Under the pieces are notes generated by a model. That model ran no database searches. It was not told the DNA's origin and worked only from the letters and a program-made list of their open reading frames with translations. DNA of 26,307 nucleotides from contig CAZWKX010000028.1 of NCBI GenBank assembly GCA_964633975.1, forward strand, positions 1 to 26,307, in the 5' to 3' direction. The first letter of the stretch is position 1; every line of letters starts with the position of its first letter. A program made the position numbers and the translations under genes. This DNA comes from CAZWKX01 sp964633975 (GTDB taxonomy: Bacteria; Actinomycetota; Acidimicrobiia; Spongiisociales; UBA11373). This document shows positions 6,653-14,333 of this stretch, piece by piece.

Positions 6653-7093
6653 GTGAGCCGACCAAGGAAGCTCTACTACAAGAGCCTCTTCGCCGTTGCG
6701 GCCATCTACGACACGGTGCTGGGCGTCATCTTCCTGTTCTTCGGCCGGTGGGCTTTCGACGCCTTGGACATCGCAGACAAGTACCCGGAAGGAGGGTTCC
6801 TGGCACTGATTGGGGGGTTCGTGCTGGTTCTTGGTGTCGGCTACTTCCTGATCTGGCGTGGCGATCTCTGGCGCAACCGGGATCTGGTCGCAGTGGGGGC
6901 TCTGTACAAGCTGGCCTACACCGGCGTCGGGCTCTACATCGCAATCGCCGAGGAGGTTCCTCACGCCCTGTTCCTGTGGGGATTCGGAGTGGCCGACGCG
7001 GTGTTCTTCGTGTTGATGGCCGAGTGCTGGCTGTATCTGTACCGGCGCCAATCTGCTCTTGCCGGAGCGGTGGGAGGAGCCAAGCCGGCCTGA
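6653..7093 (+). CDS. Four-helix membrane protein of unknown function
   Basis: Predicted integral membrane protein of 146 residues with four hydrophobic segments (about 11-31, 48-67, 78-98, 105-128) and a short basic tail. The GTG start at 6653 is preceded by GGAAGGAGG at good spacing. Features that look conserved are AIYDTVLGVIFLFF and the YFLIWRGDLWRNRDL loop after helix 2; I do not recognise the family. It converges with the membrane protein at 7103-7615, with only 9 bp between the stops. Confidence 0.78.
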   Translation: MSRPRKLYYKSLFAVAAIYDTVLGVIFLFFGRWAFDALDIADKYPEGGFLALIGGFVLVLGVGYFLIWRGDLWRNRDLVAVGALYKLAYTGVGLYIAIAEEVPHALFLWGFGVADAVFFVLMAECWLYLYRRQSALAGAVGGAKPA

Positions 7094-7102
7094 ATCAGGC
7101 TT

Positions 7103-7615
7103 TCACAGAATCTCTGCGGACACGACGAGCGCGCTGCCCACGATCAGTAGTCCGGTGTGCAGTGCGATGAGGGCCCACCGGCCGGTCGAGAACGGCTGGT
7201 CGAGCAGGCGAGGGACCGGCAACCATCGATACCAGAACCATCCGCCGAGTGTGCCGCCGATGAGTACCCCGGAGGTCATTAGCCACCACCCGATCTGAGC
7301 GATCGAGGAGCCTTCGAATCCGAGAGCCACGACCAGCAGTCCTGCTGAGACCATTCCGGCCGGGGCGACGAGGAGGTAGCGCCACCTCGGCCTGTTGAGG
7401 CCTGCCGCGAGCAGGAGGGGCATCGCCATCCACCCTCCGATCAGTAGGCCCGTCGTCACGGCGTCGGCATCGGCTGCTGTGAGTGCGAGAAGCCAGATGG
7501 AGCCGAGGGCGATCGCGCTAATGGCGATCAGCCTCTTGATGCGGTTCTGAAAATGCGGATCGGTGCTTTGCTCTATCGGGATCGAAGCCCTTGGCCGCAA
7601 AGATGCGCTGGACAT
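7103..7615 (-). CDS. Five-helix membrane protein downstream of radical SAM gene
   Basis: Predicted membrane protein of 170 residues with a soluble N-terminus of about 27 residues and five hydrophobic segments (about 28-48, 52-72, 79-99, 105-128, 145-166). No family recognised. The ATG at 7615 lies 7 bp after the stop of the radical SAM gene, with only a weak ribosome site, so the two are probably one transcript and translation may be coupled. A role for the membrane protein in whatever lipid or cofactor the radical SAM enzyme makes is possible, but rests on position only. Confidence 0.72.
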   Translation of the reverse strand: MSSASLRPRASIPIEQSTDPHFQNRIKRLIAISAIALGSIWLLALTAADADAVTTGLLIGGWMAMPLLLAAGLNRPRWRYLLVAPAGMVSAGLLVVALGFEGSSIAQIGWWLMTSGVLIGGTLGGWFWYRWLPVPRLLDQPFSTGRWALIALHTGLLIVGSALVVSAEIL

Positions 7616-7622
7616 GTGGGGC

Positions 7623-8939
7623 CTATTCGAGTGTGGGACCGGCGGCCAACTGGGCCTTGAAGCCGGCTCGGCGGCGCGCCGTGGCCTCCTTTGAGTACAT
7701 GCGCATCCCGAGGGCTAGGCCGCGTGTTTCGAGCTCTTCAACGGACATGTGCTTCGGCCTGAAGTTGACGTCGAACAGCGTGCACTTCTCCCACGCTCCA
7801 GGTTCGAGGATGCGGTCTTCGGCCAGCAGCCGCTGGTACAGGGGTGTTCCCGGGAAGGGGGTGAGCGCGGTGATCTGCACGTCGAAGGGCAGGGTCTCCT
7901 CCACAAACTGCTCGATCGCCTCAAAGACCTCGGGCCCATCTCCATCCAGGCCGAGGATGAAGCAGGTGTTGACGGCGATGCCATGCGTTTGGATGGTCTC
8001 CACCGCCCTTCGGTAGTGATCGATCTGTCCGTGCTTCCAGTTGCGGTTCAGCTCCAGACCCATGAGGCCCTGCTCGGTCGGGCTCTCGAGGCCGATCAGA
8101 AGTTCGCGGCAGCCGGCTTCTTTCAGAAGGCGCAGCAGCTCAGTGTCTTCAGCCACCGACACGTCGGTCTCGGTGAACCAGCGCAGCCCGAGGCCACCCA
8201 TGGCCTCGGCGAGCTCGCGGCCGTAGTGCTTGTTCACAAAGGTGTTGTCGTCGGCCAGCTCGACAAAGGGGTTATCGATCCAGATGTCCTTGATTGCCTT
8301 GATCTCCGCAACAACCTTGGCAACCGGCTTCTGCTTGTAGCGAGATGTGAGCAGGATCGAGCTGGCGCAGAACTCGCAGCGCCAGGGGCAGCCCCGCTGG
8401 GTCTGCACCGTCAACCGGTTGTATCGCTCTGGCTCGAGTAGGTCAAAGCGGGGGATTGGAGCATTGGAGAGGTCGTACTCAACGCCGTTCGACGAGTACA
8501 CGCCGGAAACCCGACCCGCCTCCATGTCGGCGATCACACGCGGCCATGCGACCTCGCCTTCACCCACGACGACCGCGTTGCAGTGCTCCAACGCCTCATC
8601 AGGAAGGGACGAGGCGTGAAGGCCACCGATGACCGTTGGCACTCCGATGGCGCGGTACATGTCCGCCAACTGGTACGCCTCTTTGACCTGGGCCGTGTAC
8701 GTGGAGAAGGCAGCCATGTCGCAGTCCGGCGGCTCATCCAGCTCGCGGATGTCCACCACCTCGACGTACTCGACCTCATGGCGGTCCGGAGTCAGAGCGG
8801 CAAGTGTCAACAGTGAAAGGCTGGGTAGTGACGCAATGGCCTTTCCCCGCTCAACAAAACCTGGGAGTGTCAGGCCAAGCTCCATGAGGACGGGGTTCTG
8901 CACCCGTATCCCACTCATGGCTATCAGTGCGATCTTCAT
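7623..8939 (-). CDS. Radical SAM protein with B12-binding-like N-terminal domain
   Basis: Predicted radical SAM enzyme of 438 residues. Residues about 1-150 form a Rossmann-like domain of the B12-binding type found in this superfamily (VIGGLHASSLPDEAL, then VVVGEGEVAWP). The canonical DXHXXG cobalamin motif is not visible, so B12 binding is uncertain. The cluster motif CPWRCEFC (Cys184, 188, 191) would hold the 4Fe-4S cluster that cleaves SAM. Further barrel motifs follow: ELADDNTFVNK, ELLIGLESP and ITALTPFPGTPLY. The ATG at 8939 has AAGGG about 8 nt upstream; the open frame reaches to 9041 without family likeness. Length and layout fit the large uncharacterised class near BchE and HpnP, but the reaction cannot be assigned. 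It is followed by a membrane protein at 7 bp. Confidence 0.88.
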   Translation of the reverse strand: MKIALIAMSGIRVQNPVLMELGLTLPGFVERGKAIASLPSLSLLTLAALTPDRHEVEYVEVVDIRELDEPPDCDMAAFSTYTAQVKEAYQLADMYRAIGVPTVIGGLHASSLPDEALEHCNAVVVGEGEVAWPRVIADMEAGRVSGVYSSNGVEYDLSNAPIPRFDLLEPERYNRLTVQTQRGCPWRCEFCASSILLTSRYKQKPVAKVVAEIKAIKDIWIDNPFVELADDNTFVNKHYGRELAEAMGGLGLRWFTETDVSVAEDTELLRLLKEAGCRELLIGLESPTEQGLMGLELNRNWKHGQIDHYRRAVETIQTHGIAVNTCFILGLDGDGPEVFEAIEQFVEETLPFDVQITALTPFPGTPLYQRLLAEDRILEPGAWEKCTLFDVNFRPKHMSVEELETRGLALGMRMYSKEATARRRAGFKAQLAAGPTLE

Positions 8940-9131
8940 AGCGCAACCCTTGTGTTTCGGGCCGCCGTGTCTGGCCCACGTAGGCGTTTCACCTCTCTTG
9001 AGGATGGTACGCGGCGAAGAAGCCACCTGGCGCCGAGGCATCGCGTCTGATTGATGCCTGCATCGGGCTGGGGCCGGTGTTTCGCTTCACGGTCGACGTT
9101 GCGGCGAGATGATCGTGCCTTGTCGGCGTCA

Positions 9132-9887
9132 TCAGCCCTTGCGCCGGCCGAGTTCCGCCTTCTGCTGCTCGACCCATGCCGGGTCCATGCGCTCCAGGCG
9201 CCTCTTGCCCAGGTTCTCCCGCATCAACCAGCGCACGTCGCCGTCGCTGCGGCGGATCCAGCGTTCCATCGCCGGCTTCCCCATTCCGGGACCGGCGGCC
9301 ACCGCCACGCTCCAGCAGTAGCCCATTCCTTTGCGTAGCGCCTTGAAGTCGTCGGAGCGCCGATCTTCCTGCTGCGCGATCGAGGCCGTGATCGTGTCCA
9401 GTACCGCCAGTACCGCCGCTATACGTTCGGGTGTGGACAGCAGCCGTGGCTCACAGAGGGCCGCGGCGGCGGCGCGCTGCTCCAGGCAGGTCCCCTGGGC
9501 CCATGCCTTCATCTCGGTGAGAAGCCGGTCGAAGTCGGCGTCCCCGATACGTTGCAGGGCCATCGCCACGCCCTCACGGACGCGCCAGCGCCGGTCCGAG
9601 GCGCTGGCCAGCAGTTTCGGCAGCGCTGCGTGGTTGCCCTCCAGGGCGAGACGACCTAGTCCGAGCACTCCGCAGAATGCCAAGAACTCTTCGGGTGAGT
9701 TGGTGGGTGCCCGTTCGGCATCCCATTCGAGCCAGGCTCGGATCTGGCGGGCCGTCGCCAGATCGGCGGCTGCCTTCCCGAGTTCGATGTTTCCCCTCGG
9801 TCCGGGGAGACCCGAATGTGCGGTGAGAAACGTGTCCCAATCGCTTTCCGCCGCTAAGGCCTCCCGGTACTCGTCGACTTTGCTCAT
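9132..9887 (-). CDS. HEAT-repeat-like alpha-helical protein
   Basis: Predicted soluble all-helical protein of 251 residues. The middle (RRWRVREGVAMALQRIGD, then EQRAAAAALCEPRLL) and the end (DGDVRWLMRENLGKRRL) have the Arg/Val/Ala pattern of HEAT or DNA-alkylation-repeat helices; no catalytic motif is visible. Such proteins usually serve as scaffolds or bind nucleic acid. The ATG at 9887 is preceded by GGAG at 7 nt; the frame stays open to 10472 but that extension runs over the glycosyltransferase relic and the zinc-ribbon gene on the same strand in another frame, so it is not coding. The gene ends about 190 bp before the radical SAM gene, so it probably has its own promoter. Confidence 0.8.
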   Translation of the reverse strand: MSKVDEYREALAAESDWDTFLTAHSGLPGPRGNIELGKAAADLATARQIRAWLEWDAERAPTNSPEEFLAFCGVLGLGRLALEGNHAALPKLLASASDRRWRVREGVAMALQRIGDADFDRLLTEMKAWAQGTCLEQRAAAAALCEPRLLSTPERIAAVLAVLDTITASIAQQEDRRSDDFKALRKGMGYCWSVAVAAGPGMGKPAMERWIRRSDGDVRWLMRENLGKRRLERMDPAWVEQQKAELGRRKG

Positions 9888-9964
9888 TACAGGCTCCACA
9901 CGTTTGCCGAAGGTCACCGGCTGTCCCGAGTAAGAGCCGGCGCGGGTCCAGAGTTGTGGAGAGT

Positions 9965-10075
9965 CTACGGAGGGAGCGCTTGTCTCCACCCGAACAGGAA
10001 TCCCAGTGTTCAGGCCAGATGTATGGCGGGCAGCACGGCGGGCAGGGCCACGGCGGCGAGATCGCGGCAGCGGCG
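9965..10075 (-). pseudogene. Relic of a second glycosyltransferase 3' end
   Basis: The minus strand encodes a decayed copy of the last 37 codons of the glycosyltransferase 11069-12049. The relic reads RDLAAVALPAVLPAIHLA, stop, TLGFLFG; the intact gene reads RDPAAAALPVVLPAMHLAW, GLGFLFG. The Trp codon TGG is TGA here (10010-10012). After GFLFG both have seven more codons and end in TAG (9965-9967). DNA similarity continues a few bases past the stop (GAGTCTACG on the + strand in both). The alignment is ungapped. Homology is lost toward the 5' side at about 10075, just before the zinc-ribbon stop. It is therefore a fragment of a former tandem copy. Confidence 0.85.
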
Positions 10076-10120
10076 GTTTGCGGCGTGGCAGGTGAAAGGG
10101 CGACCTGGCCCGCTGCGTGT

Positions 10121-11041
10121 TCAGCAGTCCAGGGTGGCGACGATCACCCTGATGTTGTCCATGCAGATGGTTTCCTGCGAGGTGGGTGACAACTCGGAGA
10201 AGGGGCCCGGAGTCCCACTGATGTCCATGCAAATGAGTTCGATGACACGGTTTTCGGCGGCACACAGGCCAGCGGCTATTGCGCCGCCTGTTGTGGTGTG
10301 CGCCGTTGTCAGATGAAACGTGCGGGCAACGGTTCTGCCGTTCATGAAGGGGATCTCCGTTTCGGGTCCCAGGTCTGCAACTGTGGCCTCGGGGATGAGT
10401 GCAAAGGAGTAGATCTCGGTGTTGATCGTCTCGCTCAGTGGGGCTGCGGCTAGGGAAGGAGAGACAAGCCAACCGACTCCGACCATGTAATCCCGACCAG
10501 AAGTGGAGAGCATGACGAATCCCGAGCTGGCAGAAGCCTGCTGCGTGCTGGTCATGTCCGTCTCACTCAAGGCTGGCAAGTTCTCCGGGATAATGAAGGA
10601 GACCCCATAGGAGTCGTATTGGCCGGTCTGGCCCGCGATGTCCAGGGCGGCGTCGTAGAGCTGCGGCGTTTCCTCGTCGTTGTCGAGCAGCTCGAAGACG
10701 AGGGACCAGACGGCTGCGAGTACGGCCAGGGCGAGCACCGGAACTCCAATCCTGAGCCACCGGCTCTTCTTGACCTTGGGCTCCTCCGGCATGAGCCCGG
10801 GCCCTTCGGCCGTGGACGGCCCGGCGACCAGCTCCCAGCCACAGTGCGGGCAGGTCGCTTCGCCGTGGATCGGCTTGCGGCACAGGGGGCAGCGGCCGGC
10901 GCCGGAAGCGGTTCCCGTCGACGGGGGTGCAGCAGGAGAAGGTGCCTGGGTCATGTCTTTCCCGCAGTGCGGGCAGAAGCGCGCCTCACCCTCGATGATG
11001 AGGTCGCAGTGGGGGCAGGCCCGGAAACGGTGCTCCGTCAT
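10121..11041 (-). CDS. Double zinc-ribbon, single-pass membrane protein
   Basis: Predicted membrane protein of 306 residues. Two zinc ribbons are at the N-terminus: CPHC (Cys9, 12) with CPHC (23, 26), and CPLC (51, 54) with CPHC (64, 67). A linker, one transmembrane helix (about 97-118) and an extracellular domain of about 185 residues follow, containing PENLPALSETD, MNGRTVARTFHLTTAH and a few Cys near the C-terminus (GLCAAENR, ELICMD, ETICMD, LDC). The ribbons would face the cytoplasm and could sense or tether a partner; the outer domain is unassigned. The ATG at 11041 follows GGGGAGGTGGGAG. It lies 27 bp after the glycosyltransferase stop and is likely in the same transcript. A relic of the glycosyltransferase end lies on its other side. 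Confidence 0.82.
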   Translation of the reverse strand: MTEHRFRACPHCDLIIEGEARFCPHCGKDMTQAPSPAAPPSTGTASGAGRCPLCRKPIHGEATCPHCGWELVAGPSTAEGPGLMPEEPKVKKSRWLRIGVPVLALAVLAAVWSLVFELLDNDEETPQLYDAALDIAGQTGQYDSYGVSFIIPENLPALSETDMTSTQQASASSGFVMLSTSGRDYMVGVGWLVSPSLAAAPLSETINTEIYSFALIPEATVADLGPETEIPFMNGRTVARTFHLTTAHTTTGGAIAAGLCAAENRVIELICMDISGTPGPFSELSPTSQETICMDNIRVIVATLDC

Positions 11042-11068
11042 CTCCCACCTCCCCGTCGGTTGCGGAGT

Positions 11069-12049
11069 CTACGCGGACGGCCCTCGGCCCTGCCCGAAGA
11101 GGAACCCGAGGCCCCAAGCCAGGTGCATCGCGGGCAGGACGACGGGGAGGGCGGCGGCGGCCGGGTCTCGGCGGCGCAGCCCTTCGACCAGTGTCGTGCA
11201 CACGATTCCCAACACGTACAGGCCGGGCACGATGGCTGCGGCCCAGGGCCAAGGTGTGGCCAGAAAGGCGAGCGACGCGGCCAGGGCCACGACCAGCGCC
11301 GGCGGAGCGAGCTGCCGCCAGCGCAGCGAGCGGGGATGCTTGTGCAGCATGGCCCGCTTCCAGGCTCCGTAGCCCCAGTACTGGGGCCACAGCTCCCGCA
11401 GCGACGACCGGGGTCGGTAGCCGGTGCGGAGGTCGGGATGGAAGTAGACGGTGCCGCCCGATTGCCGCAGGCGCCAGTTCAGCTCGTAGTCCTGGTTGCG
11501 GATCTGGGTCTCGTCGAAGCCGCCGACCCGTTTCAGCGACTCCCGACGAAACACGCCCAGGTAGACGGTGTCGGCCGGGCCCGGTTTGCCCCCGGTGCGG
11601 TGGCGAGCGTCGCCGACTCCCAGCGGTGTGCTCTGGGCGATGGCGATCGAGCGCTGCAGGAAAAAGACGCCTTCAGCGGCCTGGATCCCGCCGACGTTGT
11701 CGGCGCCGGTCTCCCGGAGGATCTCCACGGCACGGCGCACGTAGTGGGGGGAGAGGCGCGACTGGGCGTCGCAGCGCACGATGACCTCCCCGCGGGAGGC
11801 TTCAATGGCGGCGTTGAGGGCGCTGGGAGTGCGTCCGCTCGGGTTGGGCACGACCCGGACCCGGAGGTCGTCGGCGTACTGCTCGAGGACGTCGGCGGTG
11901 CCGTCCCGGCTGGGCCCGTGGCCGATGACGATCTCCAGGTCGCCTTCGTAGTCCTGTGCGAGAGCGGAGGCGACGGCCTCGGCGATGGTGCTCTCGGCAT
12001 TGAGCACCGGCATGATCACGGAGACGGAGGGCAGGTGCCGCTCAGCCAA
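11069..12049 (-). CDS. ExoA-like family 2 glycosyltransferase
   Basis: Predicted membrane-anchored GT-A glycosyltransferase of about 326 residues, close to the succinoglycan ExoA-like branch of GT2. Visible blocks: SVSVIMPVLN (nucleotide-sugar fold start), DGTADVLEQYADD, SGRTPSALNAAI, VIVRCDAQS (DXD position), ADTVYLGVFRRE, VGGFDETQIRNQDYELNWRL and the ExoA-type YRPRSSLRELWPQYWGYG. The C-terminus has two or three hydrophobic helices. The start is uncertain: the first residues of the fold are only 8 codons downstream of a TTG at 12049, the best candidate, overlapping the regulator stop by 8 bp; no strong ribosome site is visible, so coupled translation is likely. It would add sugars to a lipid-linked polysaccharide. 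A second, decayed copy of its 3' end is at 9965-10075. Confidence 0.85.
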   Translation of the reverse strand: MAERHLPSVSVIMPVLNAESTIAEAVASALAQDYEGDLEIVIGHGPSRDGTADVLEQYADDLRVRVVPNPSGRTPSALNAAIEASRGEVIVRCDAQSRLSPHYVRRAVEILRETGADNVGGIQAAEGVFFLQRSIAIAQSTPLGVGDARHRTGGKPGPADTVYLGVFRRESLKRVGGFDETQIRNQDYELNWRLRQSGGTVYFHPDLRTGYRPRSSLRELWPQYWGYGAWKRAMLHKHPRSLRWRQLAPPALVVALAASLAFLATPWPWAAAIVPGLYVLGIVCTTLVEGLRRRDPAAAALPVVLPAMHLAWGLGFLFGQGRGPSA

Positions 12050-12689
12050 AGCGGTAGCCGACGGACCGCACCGTGGCGATCCACGAGGCGCGCTCCTCGC
12101 CGAGCTTGGCTCGGAGCCGCCGGACGTGTACGTCGACGGTCCTGGCCCCGCCGAAGTAGTCGTAGCCCCACACCCGGGACAGCAGCTGCTCGCGGCTCCA
12201 CACTCGGGCCGGGTGTGTGGCGAAGAAGCGCAGCAGCTCGTACTCCATGTAGGTGAGATCCAGCGGGACCGCACCAAGGCGCGCCTGGTAGGTGGCCAGG
12301 TTGAGTTCGAGGTCCTTGAAGCGCACGATCTCGGCTCCCATGTCCTCGCCGGTGGTGTCGGCGAGCCGTTTCAGCCGCGCCGCCAGCTCGTCGGGGTCGA
12401 TGGGCGAGACGATAAAGTCGTCGTAGGAGCCCGCTTCCAGGTGCGGCACGTCCGCCCTTGCGGTGGCCAGGAGCACCGGCGGCCCGCCCGCGTCGCGGAC
12501 CCGGCGGGCCAGGGAGAGCGCCGCGGCCGGGCCCGCGCCCAGCTCGACGACCAGGGCGGCCCAGCCGGTGTCGGGCTCTCGCTCGAAAACGGCGGCTGCG
12601 TCGTCGACGGCGACCGTCTCGAAGCCTGCCGCCGCCACCGCGCTCGAGAGGGCGTCGGAAGGCTGGGCGGGGTAGATGGCGGCGAACAT
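12042..12689 (-). CDS. glnR: GlnR-like atypical response regulator
   Basis: Predicted DNA-binding regulator of 215 residues. The C-terminal half is an OmpR-type winged helix that follows actinobacterial GlnR closely: LDLTYMEYELLRFF, HPARVWSREQLL, VWGYDYFGG, RTVDVHVRRLRAKLG and VGYRF. GlnR controls nitrogen assimilation, including glnA genes. The N-terminal receiver is degenerate: the phosphoacceptor position reads VVEL (Glu49) rather than Asp, and the acidic pair near the N-terminus is missing, so control by phosphorylation is unlikely, as known for GlnR. The ATG at 12689 overlaps the glnA2 stop (TGATG), so it is translated together with glnA2. The longer open frame to 12779 is inside glnA2 and not needed. 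Orthology to GlnR is inferred from the helix sequence and the neighbours. Confidence 0.8.
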   Translation of the reverse strand: MFAAIYPAQPSDALSSAVAAAGFETVAVDDAAAVFEREPDTGWAALVVELGAGPAAALSLARRVRDAGGPPVLLATARADVPHLEAGSYDDFIVSPIDPDELAARLKRLADTTGEDMGAEIVRFKDLELNLATYQARLGAVPLDLTYMEYELLRFFATHPARVWSREQLLSRVWGYDYFGGARTVDVHVRRLRAKLGEERASWIATVRSVGYRFG

Positions 12690-14017
12690 CACAGGATGGG
12701 CAGGTATTCGCGCAGCTCGTAGTGGGATACGTGGCGGCGGTAGCGGTCCGACTCGTGACGCTTGTTGCGCAGGAACCATTCGAAGACGTGCTCGCCGAGA
12801 GCCTCGGCGACCAGCTCCGACTGCTCCATGGCGTCGATAGCCTCGGCCAGGATGCCGGGAAGCCGGTGGATGCCGGCCGCGGCCCGCTCTTCGTGGGTGG
12901 CCTCATAGATGTTGGAGGTGGTCTCCTCCGGAAGCTCGTAGCCGTGCTCGATGCCGGCCAGGCCGGCGGCCAGTATCACCGAGAAGGCCAGGTAGGGGTT
13001 GCATGCCGGGTCGGGTGCCCGATATTCGATGCGGGCCGATGCCGGCTTGCCCTTCTTCGGCACGGGCACCCGCACCAGCGCCGACTGGTTGTTGCGGGCC
13101 CAGGTGATGTGGACCGGCGCCTCGAAACCGCCGACGAGCCGCTTGTACGAGTTGACCCACTGGTTGGTGACCGCGGTTATCTCTCGTGCGTGGGTGAGGA
13201 GGCCGGCGATGAACCCCTCGGCCGCCTTGGAGATGCCGTGCTCGTTGGCGGGCTCGTAGAAGGCGTTGTGGTCGCCTTCGAAGAGCGACAGGTGCAGGTG
13301 CAGCCCGTTGCCGTCGACGCCCTCCAGGGGTTTGGGCATGAACGTGGCGTAGATGCCGTGTTCCATGGCGACCTCCTTGACGGTGAGGCGCGTCGTCATG
13401 AAGTTGTCGGCCATGGTGAGGGCATCTGTGTAGCGGAGGTCGAGCTCGTGTTGGCTCGGCGAGACCTCGTGGTGTGAGCTCTCCACGGGGATGCCGAGGG
13501 CTTCGAGGGCGGTGATGGTGGCGCGGCGGTACTCCTGGGCCACGTCGAGCGGGGTCAGGTCGAAGTAGCCGCCGTGATCGAGCACCTTGGGATCGTCGGA
13601 GGAGTCCTGGAAGTAGAAGTACTCGATCTCGGGGCCTACGTGGAAGGTGTAGCCCAGGTTGGCCGCCTTCCCCAGGTTGCGCTGCAACACCCAACGTGGG
13701 TCGCCTTCGAAAGGCTCGCCGTCGGGGCTGACGATGTTGCAGAACATACGGCCGACCGCGTTGATCTCACCCCTCCAGGGGAGGATCTGAAAGGTGGTTG
13801 GGTCGGGCCGGGCCAGCATGTCGGCTTCCTGGATCCGCGAGAAGCCGTCGATGGCCGAGCCGTCGAACTGCATGCCCTCGTCGAATGCTGTCTCCAGCTC
13901 GGCCGGGGTGATGGCGAACGACTTGAGGAACCCCAGGACGTCGGTGAACCAGAGGCGGATGAACCTCACGCCTCTCTCTTCGATCGTGCGCAGCACGTAC
14001 TCTTCCTGTTTTGCCAT
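12689..14017 (-). CDS. glnA2: Glutamine synthetase, GlnA2 type
   Basis: Predicted glutamine synthetase (glutamate, ammonia and ATP to glutamine), 442 residues. It follows mycobacterial GlnA2: EEYVLRTIEERGVRFIRLWF at the N-terminus, TDVLGFLKSFAI, FDGSAIDGFSRI, GPEIEYFYF, SSHHEVSPSQHELDLRY, MADNFMTTRLTVKEVA, HLHLSLFEGD, AVTNQWVNSYKRLVGG and a C-terminal ELVAEALGEHVFEWFLRNKR. The adenylylation Tyr loop of GSI-beta enzymes is absent, as expected for GlnA2, so it is not controlled that way. The ATG at 14017 has GGGAGGT at good spacing. Some GlnA2-like enzymes act on other amines (gamma-glutamylpolyamine synthetases), so the substrate is not certain. The 3' end overlaps the GlnR-like gene. Confidence 0.9.
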   Translation of the reverse strand: MAKQEEYVLRTIEERGVRFIRLWFTDVLGFLKSFAITPAELETAFDEGMQFDGSAIDGFSRIQEADMLARPDPTTFQILPWRGEINAVGRMFCNIVSPDGEPFEGDPRWVLQRNLGKAANLGYTFHVGPEIEYFYFQDSSDDPKVLDHGGYFDLTPLDVAQEYRRATITALEALGIPVESSHHEVSPSQHELDLRYTDALTMADNFMTTRLTVKEVAMEHGIYATFMPKPLEGVDGNGLHLHLSLFEGDHNAFYEPANEHGISKAAEGFIAGLLTHAREITAVTNQWVNSYKRLVGGFEAPVHITWARNNQSALVRVPVPKKGKPASARIEYRAPDPACNPYLAFSVILAAGLAGIEHGYELPEETTSNIYEATHEERAAAGIHRLPGILAEAIDAMEQSELVAEALGEHVFEWFLRNKRHESDRYRRHVSHYELREYLPIL

Positions 14018-14333
14018 CACGGTGACCTCCCGGGGGAATGGTAGGGAGAGGAACGGCGCACGGGAGTCATCGGCGCCGCCCCGCTGCTCGGTTGAGTTCT
14101 GCATACGGGCGTGCCCGGCACTGTGGGGCCCGGCACGGCTGCCGTTGTGGGCTGCGGTGGGGCGGAGCGCCTGTGTTCCCTGTCACAGCCTTGGTGATGT
14201 TGGGGCCGAGTCAGGGGTGTCGACCGGCAAGGGCGCACAACGAAGGCGCATCGGGGAGATGCGTCGAGGCGGAGGACGCAGTCGGCGGCGGTCCTGGCCG
14301 GCGTGAACCCGGCATAGGTTGTGGCTCGGAACA
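14018..14333. other. Spacer between glnA1 and glnA2
   Basis: The 316 bp have no gene. A short hairpin, CGCATC-GGGGA-GATGCG (14247-14263), lies about 70 bp after the glnA1 stop without a T-run and might act as a weak terminator. The GTGCCGGGC unit appears twice near 14110-14140 (minus strand). I see no convincing GlnR box by eye. Confidence 0.4.

Noticed and set aside
8960..8992. Possible extra copy of the dispersed repeat (GTGTCTGGCCCACGTAGGCG)
   Set aside because: Only the GGCCCA core and scattered bases match; too weak to add to the family.
10619..12256. 545-codon open frame on the plus strand
   Set aside because: It runs antisense across the zinc-ribbon and glycosyltransferase genes, which have clear family motifs. 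Long antisense frames are usual at this GC content and its protein has no recognisable pattern.
12690..12779. Longer start for the GlnR-like gene
   Set aside because: The extra 30 residues overlap the glnA2 coding end and have no family match, whereas the TGATG overlap gives the usual N-terminus.
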